The position numbers were made by a program, and so were the translations under genes. The notes under the pieces are model-generated. The model was not told the origin of the DNA and did no database searches. It saw only the letters and a program-made list of their open reading frames with translations. Below, piece after piece: positions 38,501 through 50,890 of a stretch of DNA of 64,000 nt (position 1 is the first letter of the stretch; each line of letters starts with the position of its first letter). The stretch comes from Omphiscola glabra (Eukaryota > Mollusca > Gastropoda > Lymnaeidae), in the NCBI GenBank assembly GCA_964017045.1, contig OZ024807.1, positions 19,761,813-19,825,812 on the forward strand, given 5' to 3'.

Positions 38501-41500
38501 TAATACATTTCTTTTGAATTGTAACATTTTGTAGAAAATACATTTTTTAGATCGCATTTTAGGAAAACTTAAGCTACAAATTCAAAATGATTTTGTTAAT
38601 AACCACTCAACAATTACGTACTTAAAATGCGTTCGAATTATTATCACACTTAAAATTACTATGATCACTCCAAAAACTGCAGAAATGATGTCTCCTCTGT
38701 TCACTGTTTGATCTACTTCAGATTTCCTGTTTTCTTAATGATGAATAAACAAATCAATGGGTTTTATTATGGTAATAAGAGGAAGAGACACCAATGCCGT
38801 TAGGTAAAATGAAAATGAGCAAAGCAAGGCATTCCCTTCCCCAAGGGCAATTTTTAGATAATGAACGGTGTCTTTTGTATGAGCTAGTATATTGTCTACG
38901 TCATTGCTTACAACCACTTTTAGATGGCGTATCTAAGTGAGACTGACTGTCGCCTCTTTGGCAGATGTACTAGACAGTATCCGTAAATTTGATCGAAAGA
39001 AATTTCGTCGACGGAAAATTGATCAACGGAAAATTGATCGACGGAAATTTGATCGAACGGAAATTTGGTCGAATCGTTTTTTTAGTTTATAAGTTAAAAT
39101 TTGCGTAAAATTTCTTTTTGAACGCATTATTTTCTTTTACTATATAGTATAGTGCGTTCAAAAAGAAATTTGACGAACATTTTAACGTCTGAACTGAAAA
39201 AAAGGTTAGACCAAATTTCCGTCGATCAATTTTCCGTCGACGAAATTTCTTTCGATCAAATTTCCGATAACCGTACTAGACACCTCATTAAAAGTGCGCA
39301 ATATCAGCAATTTCTCCTATCAAAAGGAGTTACACACTTTTTTGAGCATTTTACTATCAACACTATTATGTCTTGTACAAGCACTCCAAACCGGTTGAAT
39401 CCGGTTGAGCCTAGACATCCCATTACATTAACTTTGTATTCTCATTCACTGTCTAAAATGTTTCTCCCTCGCTCCTAGTGATAATTGATTTAAATATCAT
39501 TATTTAAAATTTCTTCTGTTGGTTGTATTTTTTGGTAGGCTAAACATTTATATTTTGTATTACTTAATTGATAGTTTTAAACGTATTGCATGCAAGAATT
39601 GCATTGAGCTTTATGTATTACTGTGTGTGTAATGCAACTAATTAACAAATAATAGGATAACAAAAAACAAAAAGACGCCACAAAACAACAAACATGCCAG
39701 CAAGAATCCCTCTTCAGTGAGAAAAAAATAGTAACACATTGTATACAATTTACATATACAAATTTAGCTGCACTTAACCATCCGAGACAACATCAAAAGG
39801 TCAAATCATTAGAATGTGATAGATTAATTGCATGCACAAATGAAACGGCAGAGAAGAAAATAAAGTCTACTGAAATACATGAAGGCAACACGCTTAAAAC
39901 TATAAAATCATTAATACCACACATACATGTTTAGGTCACCCAAATTACAACCTACACATTACATTTTAAATAATGATTACATCTGTAAATCAATTGTGTT
40001 TTCAGTCAGTCCACAAATATTTAGTAGTATTTATGTTATGTTCAAATTTTCATTTGAAGACGTATTTAAACTTTGATCGCCTTTTTAACAATACAAAATT
40101 TCAATTTATGCAATTTTTAAACAATATTCTTTTTACATAAATCGCCTGATATTTTCATTTTTAAAAATTATGTTGTATGTTTCAAGGTGTATTCACTGCT
40201 GTCTATTATATTCATATGTTTTTAATAGTTAATTTCGTTAAGTTCAATAATAATTATCAAAAATTAAGATCGATAAAATTTGTTTATAACACCACAATAT
40301 AAAAATATTAAAACATATTACTATTGAAGGGGACATAAAGAATATGAACATGAACTAATAAATTAAACAAAATCATTATTATTTTTTTAAAATTATTTTT
40401 AAATGCACAAATACATTGTTAAAAGTTTTTAAATAAAATTAACTCGTAAACTTACTTATTTTGATATTACAATTAATCGATTTGACTTCCCCATCCAGTC
40501 TGCATGCTGCGTATTTTATGTGTAAATGTAAGGTATCCGGAGTTTCTATTATTTTATTGAAGTTTATTGTGTGACTATTGTTAACACAATGGACAGTTCC
40601 GTACGTGTCATTTATTATCATTTCTATTAGGCACGGCGAGGCAGGACTTTGGCAAGAGAAATTGACTGTTAGGTGAGAATCGCTGACATGAGTCTCACAA
40701 ACATCGCAAGGGGTGGACATGAGTTTGTCATTGATAATAAGAATTCCAGTAGCGTTGATTGATTCTTAAAAATAAAAAAAAAAACAATAAACAATTTAGT
40801 ATGTTACACAAACCAAAAAAAACAACATTTCATTCTCTTGAAGTTGGATGTACATCTTTATATATATATTATACATACAAAATAAGCAACTCGCAATTTT
40901 TACTTACCGTACACTTCCGGAAAACGAACATGTCTTCTTATAACCCCATAATTTGAATTGTAAAGATTTCCATTTACAATTCCTCCATTGTAACGCGTCA
41001 TCGCATTGATCTTGACGTCTGTTTCAAACAACATGTTGTCTAATGTTTTACATGGACATTTAGAAATGTCATATTTGTTTCCATTGCAGTCGCTAGGTAT
41101 CACAAGATCACATATCTGGAATTACCAAAATAATGTTGACTGTAATTGTCTTTGTTGTTTATATTTCAGGTTTTTATAGTACTATATAAATATGTATACA
41201 TAGATGTAGCTAAAAAAATATTTTTACACAGTGTTGAATATAAAAATTACATTTCTGAAAAACATATGTTTTAACTTTATATTCCTAAGCACAGCCACAA
41301 ATGCACATATATAATTTGGTTCAATAAAGCAGTTTTATCCTCTTTCAATAAGTACATTTAAGGTATACATTATTCATAAAAAAAACCACATATATACTTA
41401 TAAAATAAGAAATAATGAATGACGTACGTAATGGAGTGATTTATTTTGACTGCTAACAATTTCAAAATTAATTGTTGACGTCCCTGTGCTAGCCGTCATA

Positions 41501-44177
41501 TTGATTCTGCTTTTAAATAGAATACGATCGGCATTGCTGATAAGACCAGTAGTACATCTTGTTTCAGATTCAGCATTCTTTGATTCAAGCAAAGTAAATA
41601 CGTCAGGATTTACGCAACCTAATAATAAATTGCAATATATAAAAACAATATTACAAATAAAGTTAAGTGACTTAGAAGTTTCATAATGCTTTAAGGATTA
41701 TTACGTTTATATAGCAAGGAGATAAAAGGATAACTAATTTGTTTCAATTTTAATAACATACTTTTAGGCAAACAAATATAATATAACAATAATATTTTGA
41801 AAATTTTTACCAAAATTAATGTAAAAATCTATATAACATAACAATTGTAAAATGAGTTATTTTTTAAATGAAATATAACAAATTCAGTTTTGCAAAATTT
41901 GTGTCTGTTGTAATCGTACATGTTACACACATAGGTTTTCGGTGTAGTTTGTTTATAAATAATCACATGAAAGACATGGTCAATGCTCAAAATATAATTC
42001 ATACTTAGAGCGATACATGTTTTTAGTAGTAATCATGGTAATTTGGTCTTGCTAAATCATGCATCGATTAATCGGTAAAGTTACCTTTAAATTTGTGCTC
42101 ATTTTTTTCTATAAACAATTGATTAGCAATTTAAATTATAATTGTGAATTTAGCCACCATCAAAATTCATTGTTTTGAGAACAAGAATAGGATTCCATTA
42201 AATTAAATTTTATAATAAAACAGTTGTAAACCATGTTGCATTATAATAAAATTTTAGTTTTTCTAAATTTATGTTGATGAAGGAATATTCAAATATCGAC
42301 ACGTTTTAACATGAACGTTTCAGTAATGGTTTATTTTAACCTCATTTCTTTCTGGCCATTAAATATTTTTTGTGATTTCTTAAACATTAAACGGATCAAA
42401 CTGATGTGTTCGGAACATGAACGTTAGTAAAAAAAAAAGTTTTTTTAAAAGGAAGAACAACATGGTTAGGTCAATATTAAAGCAACTGTCATAGCATTGG
42501 TGGTTATCTTGGTTTGGCTAAGTAAACTTGGATGTGATGACAACAACATGAATTTAAAGGAAATACATTATTTTAATTAAAAGAAGACTTGTTTTAAAAA
42601 ATTGTACTACTGAAATAACATAGTTCGAATTTATTAACAAGAAACATGATTTTTGGAGTCAACTTAAATTGAAAAGAAAATAAAGTTTGTGTCCATTGGC
42701 AAGCTACTGTGTTTTTCCCCGTAAAATTATCATATTATATAGTTTGTTTTAGAAATAAAATGTTAAGCATGGCATTTAGAGAAAATGAAATCGATATCAA
42801 TGAAATTATAACCATTTGTGTACAATTTCAAGCAATGTAATCTTACAAGCAAATAGCTGTCAAATTTTCTGCGAACTAAATTGTTTGTTTTGTTTTCTAG
42901 ATGATAATGTTTTTAAAGATATGAAAGACTAGAATGAATGCTTCCTATTGATTGATCATTATTTTTAAATAATATGTTTTTAAAAATCCTCGTGTCATGA
43001 TAGCAGATGATCAGGTTGTTTTTGACTGTGCTCTGAAGAATTGCAACCTATAAATTACAAATACCACCTCCCACAATTTTCTCCACACATTATATTGTAA
43101 CCTATTGCTAAGGATTAACCTAGATTAACACATACAAGTCCTGCAATTAGCCTTATTCAAATAATTCGAAACATGTCAAATTAAATTTTGTGGGCAACAG
43201 TAGAGATAATATTTAATTTGTACTTTATTATTCATAATTTAATTTGCTTTTTTAAGTTCTAAATGTTCAAACCCGCATAGGCTGCCCCTTTTAAAACAAT
43301 ATGTTACTAGTGTTGGATTATGCTATTGACTATACAATTACTTGTTGTTTCGTATTCTCCATATTTAAATTTTACTCGAAAGTTTGCATGTTGGTTAGCA
43401 TGACATCCATACATTTCCATATTTTGTATATGTCTATTTTTATGCTTAAAAATTATAGCTACTGCTTATAGTGTTATGCAATTTGCGATTTGTACTTTTA
43501 AGAATTATATACAAACGTTATCATTTCATCTTAGCAAGTTATCCCAAAACTGGATGCTCGTCTGTTAATTAAACCATATAAATACATTTTATTTTTTAAT
43601 GACTATTTCAAGTTTGAAAAAAAATATATATATTGTTTATTAATCTAGCCTTGTTCTTTCCCTTCCCCGCAAGAACTGTCCCAGCTAAATAAATAAAATA
43701 ATGTAAACATACGTATGCTAATTCAAATATGTATGTAAATTGAAAACAAAATAGTTATAAAATAGTTAGGAAATTAGAATTGCTATTTTAAATACTTTTA
43801 AAATAGGTCTGTAATTCATACCAATCTATTCAGTTCTAATGTATTGTATAATCATTTAGTCTTTAAGGCGTAGATGATTAGGATCCATATTTATACAGAG
43901 TAACATTGTAAAACATTTATAATAAATATATATTAAAATTTCAATATATATATAGTATTCTTTTAAACTATTAAATAATAAATATATTTTTTTTTTAAAT
44001 TAAAATTTAAATACAAACTAAAAACCATGTATCAAATGTAAATAATCTTATCTTAATCCAAAAACATACCAGTTTAAACAAGGCGCATCAAACACATCTA
44101 TTTATTTGGAAAAGAAATAACATACCCATAAGCAGAATTATGATTTGAAATCTGAACATCTGTCTGGAAGAACTCAT
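25420..44177 (-). CDS. Gene B: single-pass membrane protein with cytoplasmic trypsin-like domain, 9 exons, 670 aa
   Basis: Exons in transcript order: 44177-44126, 41618-41428, 41115-40908, 40764-40456, 38733-38622, 37164-37110, 31210-31162, 30541-30401, 26315-25420. All junctions keep frame, with GT and AG at every intron. Layout: signal peptide about 1-17; ectodomain 18-253 with many cysteines and sequons; helix about 269-286; [10 protein letters not shown] at 296-305; tail linker to about 372; large domain 373-670. In that domain THVV (H499), '[14 protein letters not shown]' and '[14 protein letters not shown]' resemble the His box, the GHPxG-type strand and the GxSG loop of HtrA/FAM111-like trypsin folds. 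Thr631 sits where Ser would act, and no Asp could be assigned, so it may be a pseudoprotease. It points away from gene C. No named orthologue is claimed. The exon model is firmer than the function. Confidence 0.8.
26497..26583. repeat. (TA)n microsatellite, about 87 bp
   Basis: Uninterrupted TA dinucleotides in gene B intron 8. The 62-codon ORF over it (26429-26617) is an artefact. Confidence 0.95.
26640..28550 (-). mobile_element. Degenerate LINE fragment in gene B intron 8
   Basis: Successive minus-strand frames give pieces of a non-LTR reverse transcriptase in order: DGKAPDRG, a 'YPESQCG' block, '[19 protein letters not shown]', '[14 protein letters not shown]', and a C-terminal '[16 protein letters not shown]'. 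The catalytic FADD is damaged (RFDAAS), and at least three frameshifts or stops are needed to read it. The endonuclease part is missing. It differs from the LINE at 0.7-4.3 kb. Confidence 0.82.
28551..29643. other. Intron sequence, nothing recognised
   Basis: AT-rich intron 8 of gene B. No exon or repeat that I could support. Confidence 0.5.
29644..29849. mobile_element. hAT-type MITE with 8-bp target duplication
   Basis: Ends are inverted: CAGTGGCGTAGCTAG at the left, and CAGAGGCGTAGGG read inward from the right. It is flanked on both sides by AATTCGTA (29636-29643 and 29850-29857), a perfect 8-bp duplication as made by hAT transposases. 206 bp, GC-rich inside (GGCGCCCGGG blocks), with no coding capacity. 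Confidence 0.85.
30401..30541 (-). CDS. Gene B exon 8: cytoplasmic linker
   Basis: 47 codons, phase 1-1, reading [20 protein letters not shown] and on to ...NKQSLQEH. Rich in Ser, Thr and Gln, likely flexible. Its donor is GTCAGT. Confidence 0.75.
31162..31210 (-). CDS. Gene B exon 7: short tail exon with YDLS
   Basis: 49 bp encoding [16 protein letters not shown], phase 0 in and phase 1 out at GTAAAT. VEYDL is a Yxx-hydrophobic motif. Confidence 0.68.
31775..31885. repeat. Short GGGATC-type minisatellite inside a Helitron-like unit
   Basis: Repeats of the type TCCCAATCCCATCGGTATTTCGATCC, matching the arrays at 4.4 and 11.0 kb and at 35365-35560. Confidence 0.6.
35365..35560. repeat. GGGATC-type minisatellite inside the last Helitron-like unit
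   Basis: Repeats such as TCCCAATCCCGTCGGTAT, same family as the other arrays. It sits just inside the hairpin end of the unit. Confidence 0.6.
36898..36990. repeat. (GATAT)n microsatellite
   Basis: ATGATATGATATGAT repeats with minor interruptions, directly at the end of the Helitron-like array. Confidence 0.9.
37110..37164 (-). CDS. Gene B exon 6: Cys-rich juxtamembrane segment
   Basis: 55 bp; with two bases of the previous exon it encodes [19 protein letters not shown]. Acceptor TTCCAG, donor GTAAGT. The five cysteines with basic residues beside the helix are candidate palmitoylation sites. Confidence 0.7.
38622..38733 (-). CDS. Gene B exon 5: transmembrane helix
   Basis: Encodes [20 protein letters not shown] then [17 protein letters not shown]: one strong helix and a basic cytoplasmic edge. 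VDQTV resembles the TDQTD motif before the helix of genes A and C. The acceptor CATTAAG was chosen because it alone keeps phase 1; the nearby AACAG would put a stop in frame. Confidence 0.78.
38977..39272. mobile_element. Fold-back MITE with 10-bp target duplication
   Basis: Long terminal inverted repeats containing AAATTTGATCGAAAGAAATTTC and a central inverted repeat (AAATTTCTTTTTGAACGCA against TGCGTTCAAAAAGAAATTT). Flanked by GTACTAGACA at 38967-38976 and 39273-39282. A 9-10 bp duplication with long inverted ends suggests a Mutator-like origin. It lies in gene B intron 4. The ORF at 39152-39478 only crosses it. Confidence 0.8.
40456..40764 (-). CDS. Gene B exon 4: membrane-proximal ectodomain
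   Basis: 103 codons, phase 1-1, eight cysteines ([38 protein letters not shown]) and sequons NAT, NFS, NDT and NNS. A self-contained disulphide-rich module; family not recognised. Confidence 0.85.
40908..41115 (-). CDS. Gene B exon 3: ectodomain
   Basis: Encodes [20 protein letters not shown] then PCKTL... to ...VRFPEVY with four cysteines. Phase 0 in, phase 1 out at GTAAGT. Confidence 0.83.
41428..41618 (-). CDS. Gene B exon 2: N-terminal ectodomain
   Basis: After ATTATTAG it reads [20 protein letters not shown] then [13 protein letters not shown]... to ...NKSLHY. The two cysteines resemble the opening cysteines of genes A and C exon 2. The donor is GTACGT, phase 0. Confidence 0.82.
44126..44177 (-). 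CDS. Gene B exon 1: signal peptide
   Basis: [18 protein letters not shown], phase 1 at GTATGT. A second Met (MFRF) is an alternative start. Conserved sequence continues upstream to about 44240 and matches 7385-7504. Confidence 0.75.
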
Positions 44178-46341
44178 GAAATGCTCACTGTTAAAATTCA
44201 AAGCAATACTACGGTTTCACTGTTGGAAGTAAGAGCATTGTAATGTTAATGCACATTTAAACAAAACTAAGTTTAATCATGCTTTTACATTCTATACTAT
44301 CAGTACGAAACATTAAGTACTAATTTCTTGTTATTTGATATTATATAGCTCTCTATCTTTAACGTTAATTCAAAAGTTTATTTTAGTTTTATCATCACTC
44401 ATAAATCGAGCAGTAAAATCAGGTTGAAATGTATTATTTAAACAATTATATTTGTATTAAAATTTGCATACCGCTATTTATTAAATACAGCTTCCTTAAA
44501 ATGAGTTCTGTTTTTTTTATTTTTCTTAAAACTAAATGTATCAACGCTTTCAAACACGTGCTATTTTTTTTATGTGTGCTATCAAACATTATCAGTACAC
44601 TCAGTCAGCACTGCCATATTATTAAGGGAATTCCCAATCATCTGTTGATTAAACTAAAAAAGTATCCCACAATGTTTATTAATATATTTTTAGATTTTTT
44701 ATTAAAATGCATTATCAAATGGCTTTACATTTGTTGTAATAAGTTTTCATTTAAATTCATAATATTCACCATCAACATATGGCAGTCAAACAGACCTGAT
44801 AAACACGTTTTTTTTGTTGTTGTTTCTTTTGTGTTTCTCATGAGCCTGACAATTTACAAATGTAATCCAATCACCTTACCTATTCAGTACGTGTAAAGTA
44901 TGAACAATAGTTATTGCTTTTAATATTCACCTGGACACACTTATGTATCATATCACAAATGTGTCACAAACGTTTATGTGGCATTATAGTTTCTAAACAT
45001 TTTCCAGAAAATCCAAGATATTATTGGAATTACCCGCTCGGAAACGATTCTTTTAAGGTTCATTTTAAACAGCCCGGCTCACTTTAAAACAAAAGCTAAT
45101 TAAAAATTAAGTGTGCGTTGATTGTTTTCAATTATGATTCATTTTATTTTATTATTTTTATTTTTAAAAAAATTGTTAAAAAAAAAAGAAAATTGATTTT
45201 TTGTATCGCTACTTTACGCAATTTATAGGAAAAATACATTATACTTTTATAAACGTTGTATTATAAAATTGTAATTTAAACATACTGTTTGCGACATTTT
45301 ATTTCCACCCTGTCCCCAAAAATTTGATTTGTTGGTTGTTATTACTTGTAAAAATATAATTTTAAAAAATAAAAATATCTATATATTAAAATACTTTTTT
45401 TAAGACAAGAGATTTTTAAGAGGGAACATATATGATTTCAATTAATTGTAAAATTTGATTGATAAAAATTTGTTTTGCTATGCTAAATAGCAATTTAGTG
45501 GAAATCATATCACGAAAATGTGTTTTTAGTATTATAGGAAGAGTTTTAAGAAGTCACTTTGGCGATTTTTTAATGATTACTTGATGACAATGTCTGAACA
45601 AAATAAGGTTTATTGGGGGAAGGACGATCGTGGAAGACGAATTTTATCCCCACCTGATGTAAAACCATTCCATTTAAAAATTGTTTCTGAGTTCCTCAAG
45701 TTAAAGTTGTATTTACATATTTAAAAAAAAATATATACTTTGTTTTGTCTTTTGGTTTGGAGAGAAATATCAATTATATTTGTATGCAATAAAAGTTTAA
45801 TACTTCATATACGATTGTCTGCTCCGCAGAAACGGTAAAGAAAAATATAACTTTTGTTTTCAATGAATATTTACAATGTTCGATTTTAGTATATTTTTAT
45901 TTAACTAAATCTTTTGCAACATTATCTATGTTTAAGGTGAATCTATCGGTAAAATAGTACATTTTTATTTCTTGTTAATTATCAAACTTACTTTCATAAG
46001 ATATTAAGTATAAATTCCATCAATATCATGTTCTCTATTGTTTAAGTAGAGTTTGCATTTCCACAATTGTAATTACCATTACTTTTAGGCACCCGTCCTA
46101 AACTTTATATTTAAACATATTTTTAGTAGTATAACATAAAGCAAGGGTGGCATATTTTAAATACATCAATTAAAATAATTATTTCATTGAAACAAAAAGT
46201 TTTCGTCTCTTACACAGATCGCTTTGTTTCAAACATTGATGTCTTCTAACACACATCTTTCTGATTTATAACTCCTTGTTATTTCTTCTCTTGAAGAAAT
46301 GATCTAGCCTTGTGAATGTTGTTTTTTATATTTATTTTAAA
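44178..46341. other. Upstream flank of gene B, shared spacer with gene C
   Basis: AT-rich. The 155-codon ORF at 44429-44896 has skewed hydrophobic composition without splice sites or a counterpart in the 7.5-9.7 kb copy, so I do not call it a gene. Blocks near 44905-45050 match 8240-8400. Confidence 0.45.
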
Positions 46342-49300
46342 CTAGCGAGTACCCGGCATGCGTTGCAATGCCACTCATCGAAATAAAGTGTCTGTGTTTT
46401 AATAATTTTGTTGTGCGTTCTTCTAATAACCATTTTTTTTAACCGTCTGGTGCGTATTCGAATTAATTAGAAGGTTTTAAGAAGTGTCAGCAGACCACAC
46501 GCAGCTGCCCGTGTGGGAAGCATGGATTTTCGAAATTTAGTCCCAAAACTTATAGCGATTGATACCCCCATGAAATAGCTATGTTTGAAATTATATTTAT
46601 ATGACTCATTTATTACATATAAACAAATTTAGGGCCCCTGGCCCCAAAAGTAATATTTTGAAATATTTGTACTAAATCAGAAACCTATTTATTAAGTCAC
46701 ATATACAAAATAAAATGTCACAGTTTATATTTAATGTAATTCCATCCACTTATGTAATAGCTCTGTTTGACGTTATATTTACATAGCTCATATAAGAAAA
46801 AAAAAAAGAATTTAAGGCCCCCGGCCCAAAGCGGAATATTGTAAAATATTTGCACTTCTTTAGAAACCTAATGCGGGCCTGCACACAACAACTCACTGAA
46901 AGTTTATCGCATTCAGATGAATAGTATAGGAACTCATATGGAAATTATATTTAAATAGCTCATATTATAAAGAAAAACTACTATAGGGCCCCGGTCCAAA
47001 ACTGGTAATTCTTTGTAAAATGAATGGGTTTTGATATTAATGGATATACTTTTGTAAATGTACTTAAGTTGTGTTAACGTCATTGATTTTCTTAATTCGT
47101 AAAATGAGAATATAGCATCTATTTTTCACAACAGTAATATCATTGGATTTAAAGATATAAAATTGTACACACCCAATTTCCTAGCCCCCATATATATGTA
47201 CCTAAGAAGGCAAATTATTTGTCAAATTCATTTTGAGACGTATAGTGTGCTGCCATGTGCAAATTAAACTATTGAATTACACCTTCCCCCTCCGCCAAAC
47301 AGAGTTTTAAAGAAATTATTAAAATCATCCATTGGATTGTAATCCACTTACTTACGCAAAAACAATTTTTTTGCATTTCAAATGCTTTGTTCTTATTTAA
47401 ATGAGTGATAAGTGCATTAGTGGATGCTGTTTGGATATGTAGTTTTGCTGCACTGATTGCATTAAACATCATTTTCGTATTAAAAGTATATTTAAAGGTT
47501 AGTTGTTTTTTTTTTTTTCTTATTTATACATTTCATTAATGTATATTTTTGGAAAGAATAAAAGTAAACATTTATTAAACGTTAAAAATAAAAGCTAAAA
47601 TTGTATTTCATTTTTTAAATTGTAGCAATTTAAAAAGCAATCTATTATATTTATTAATTTTACTTTTAGGAAGGGGGAAATACATTATCAATTTTATTAT
47701 GCGCGGTTATTAAATCAGATACATTTTTGCATTGAATAAATAGACAATTTGAGTTCTGACGTCAGTTGCGTTATTATTTAGAACAAATTTAATTAGTTTT
47801 ACTTTTATTACGCAATATTTGGAACGTACTTAAAAAATGCACTAAAATCAACAGATGTTTTGGTTTCCTCGATAAATATTACAGTGTAATTCTTTGATCA
47901 TAATTTGTTTTATTAATTTTCATAACTTTCAACCACATATAAAATGTTTAAAATAGTTCCTTAGTTGTTACTCCAAATTTATTTGTAATTTATATTATTA
48001 ATACTTAAATTTTTATTAAAATTAAAGCGAATATATAATATATTTTGCGCATGACCATTGATTCGAGTTCCTTAAAATAATAGAAGAAAACTATGATTGT
48101 TTTAAAAAATGGGAACGTATTTAAATCGTATCGGTTTTTTGGAGTTAAGGTCAGCATAGATCATCCTTATATAATAGATGTATTACTACATCATTGCTAT
48201 TCAAAATCACAACACATTTACAAAGCTATATCCGATTCTAAAATACGTCACAAAATTCAAGCTTATTTATAAAAACAACAAAAATACTCTCTACACTAAA
48301 CATGCAAAAACATGTTTTCTCTGCTCTTGCTACAAATTGATGTTTGTTGGCATTTGTTCAAGGGCGGTTGAGTTGATAGATCCGATTGAAATTATTTTGA
48401 TAAAGTTTGTTAAAGAAAACAAAACGAATTTAAGGACATCGGCCCATGTGAAATATTGTAAAATGTTGTTCTAATTTAGAAACATTTGCGGGAGCGCGCA
48501 TATCAATTCACCAAAGTTTTTACCGCAATCGGATAAATGGTATAGGAATGCATACGATAATTATATAGATAATATAAGGGTGGAAAACGGAATATTGTAG
48601 AATTGTTGTATTACTTCAGAAACCTACTTATTATATCACAAAATTAAAAAAAGAGAAACATATTACTGAATTTGTATCGCATTCAGATAAATGGTATAGG
48701 AGTGCATACAAATATTATTTTTTACAACGCTCATATAAGAAAAATAACGATTTTGGGGCCAACGGCCAAAAACGGATTATTTTAAAAGTGTTGTAACTAC
48801 TTCAGAAACCTAATTATTATGTGACACACACAATTTAATGTCGCTATTTGTATTTGATTAAAAATATATCCATCCACACATTAGCTCTGTTTGAAATTTT
48901 ATTTGTATAGCTCATATAGGAAAAATAGAACATACCCCTGGCTCAAAACATAATATTTTAAACGGTTGTAATAATTTGAAAAGCTTTGCGGACGTGGGTA
49001 AAACATTTTACTAAAGTTGTATCGCATTCAGATAAATGATATAGGAGCGCATACAGAAATTATTTTGTACAAAGCTCGTATACATGCTCGTATACTCATT
49101 AACATGCGCGACCTTATGGACAACCTTTCAACAAAGTTTTGTTGCAATCGCATAAATGGTGTAGGAGCGCATACGGTTTGAAATTATATTTATATAGCTT
49201 CTATAAGAAAAAACGAACATGGGGCCCCTGGCTAAAAACGGAATATTTTAAAACGGTTGTAATAATTTAGAAACCTTGGTGGGCATGCTCGCAACATCTC

Positions 49301-49910
49301 GTCAAAGTTTTAGCGTATTCGAATAAATGGTGTAGGAGCGCAGACGAAACCTATAGTTTACAAAGCTCATATAAGAAAAAAAAACGATTTTGGGGCCAAC
49401 GGCAAAAACGAAATATTTTAAAAGTGTTATAATGACTCAGTAAAATGCGCAAACTTGTGGAATACAACTCTCCAATGTTTTGTCGCAATCGCATGAATGG
49501 CGTAGGAGCGCATACGGTTTAAAACTATATTTATATAGCTCATATAAGAAAAAACGAACACGGGGCCCCTGGCTCAAAACGGAATATTTTAAAACGGTTA
49601 AAATTATTTCCAAACCTTTGTGGGCGTCCTTGCAGCATTTTACCAAAGATTTAGCGCATTCAGACGAATGGTGTAGGAGCGCAGACGGATTTTTTTTTTA
49701 CAAAGCTCATATAAGAAAACAAACTAATGAAGGGCCAACGGCCGAAAACGAAATAATTGAAACGTTTTTTAATGACGCAGTTAAATGCCCAGGTAGGTGG
49801 CCAACAACTCACCAAGGGTTTGTGGCAATCGCATGAATGGTGTGGGAACGCATACGAGACAAACATACATAAATACATACATACATACAGACATACATTC
49901 ATTTATATAT
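46342..49910. repeat. Degenerate Helitron-like/satellite repeats, period about 170 bp
   Basis: Starts with ACTAGCGAGTACCCGGC, a decayed form of the Helitron-like end, and finishes with '(ACAT)nAGACATACATTC'. Between are repeated 'TATATAGCTCATATAAGAAAAA', 'GGGGCCCCTGGC' and 'AAATGGTGTAGGAGCGCA' blocks. In 48550-49870 the TAGCTCATATAAG block recurs at about 165-177 bp. Absent from the 7.4-12.3 kb copy, so inserted after duplication or lost there. Confidence 0.7.
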
Positions 49911-50890
49911 ATATAGATTTTAATTTCTCTTGTGAAACTGTTTCTTTTAAAATATGTGGCAGTTATTTTTTTTTGTTGTAAATTATTTTTTTATTTGATG
50001 GAAATGATTGTTGGACTTCTAGCAGCGTTTTAAGGTGACAATTAATGTCTTTTAGCAAAAAACCCTAACTTACATATTCTGTTTAGTATCATTTAATGAA
50101 AAAAGTTTTGACGACCCCACTAAATCATCTTCCCACAAAGATATGCATTATTAAATTTTTTATTTTTATTTTTTTTTTTTTTTTTTTTTTTGTAGTTATT
50201 AAATTCTCAACTAAAACCGATACATTTAACAACTTCCAAAAAATAAAGGTTGGGTAAAGAAATGTTATATTTAAAATTAAAATTTGCGGCATTATTTCTT
50301 AAACTTTTGCTTTAGCTCAATATCATTGTTCGATTAACTTCACCCCACACCCATCCACAAGTATTCCGAACTGAATTAATTATTAAACGATTTACTAGAG
50401 GCCATTTGTAAATGACCGGACAATCGAGTAATACCATTGCATTTTAATATGTCTAAGCATCATTAATATAGCCAATTTGATTAAAGAAAGAGTTGTAAGT
50501 AATCAAGCCCAAGCTAAGTATATGTTTTGCCGTGTTCAATGCCACTTGTATTTATGTTTTAAAGTTCAATCACCTGGCATTTATTAATTCTCGACATTCT
50601 GATTTGTTTCTTCCAAAATTTAATGATTAAGTAATCATAATTTATAACATATACTTTTTAAATATGTTTTCCAGTTTTAATTCCGTGGCGCCAAATTTTG
50701 GAATCCATCACATCCTAGGCTTTAAAGACAGTGCTATATGAGAACACTGTAATGCATTGTAATATCTTTAAGCATTGCAGTGCAACTGAGCCTTCACACG
50801 CAATCAACAAAAAGAAAATTTAAATAAAATAATAATTGAAAACACTGGTTATGAATATACTTTTAAGAAAATAATAATCCCTCCTCAAAA
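49911..50890. other. AT-rich spacer
   Basis: Contains a poly-T run near 50170-50191. No gene recognised. Confidence 0.5.

Noticed and set aside
38720..38735. AACAG acceptor for the gene B transmembrane exon
   Set aside because: It would put a TAG in frame given phase 1 from exon 4. The slightly upstream CATTAAG acceptor restores the frame and has a better pyrimidine tract.
44429..44896. 155-codon plus-strand ORF with hydrophobic stretches
   Set aside because: Phe/Ile/Lys-rich composition expected from AT-rich DNA, no splice or promoter context, and no counterpart in the paralogous 7.5-9.7 kb segment.
49480..49836. 118-codon ORF in the 46-50 kb satellite
   Set aside because: It spans two satellite units and its protein is internally repeated in step with the DNA repeat.
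46500..49870. CRISPR-like regular repeats
   Set aside because: Repeats are degenerate, long and AT-rich with no unique spacers; the surroundings are a eukaryotic genome.
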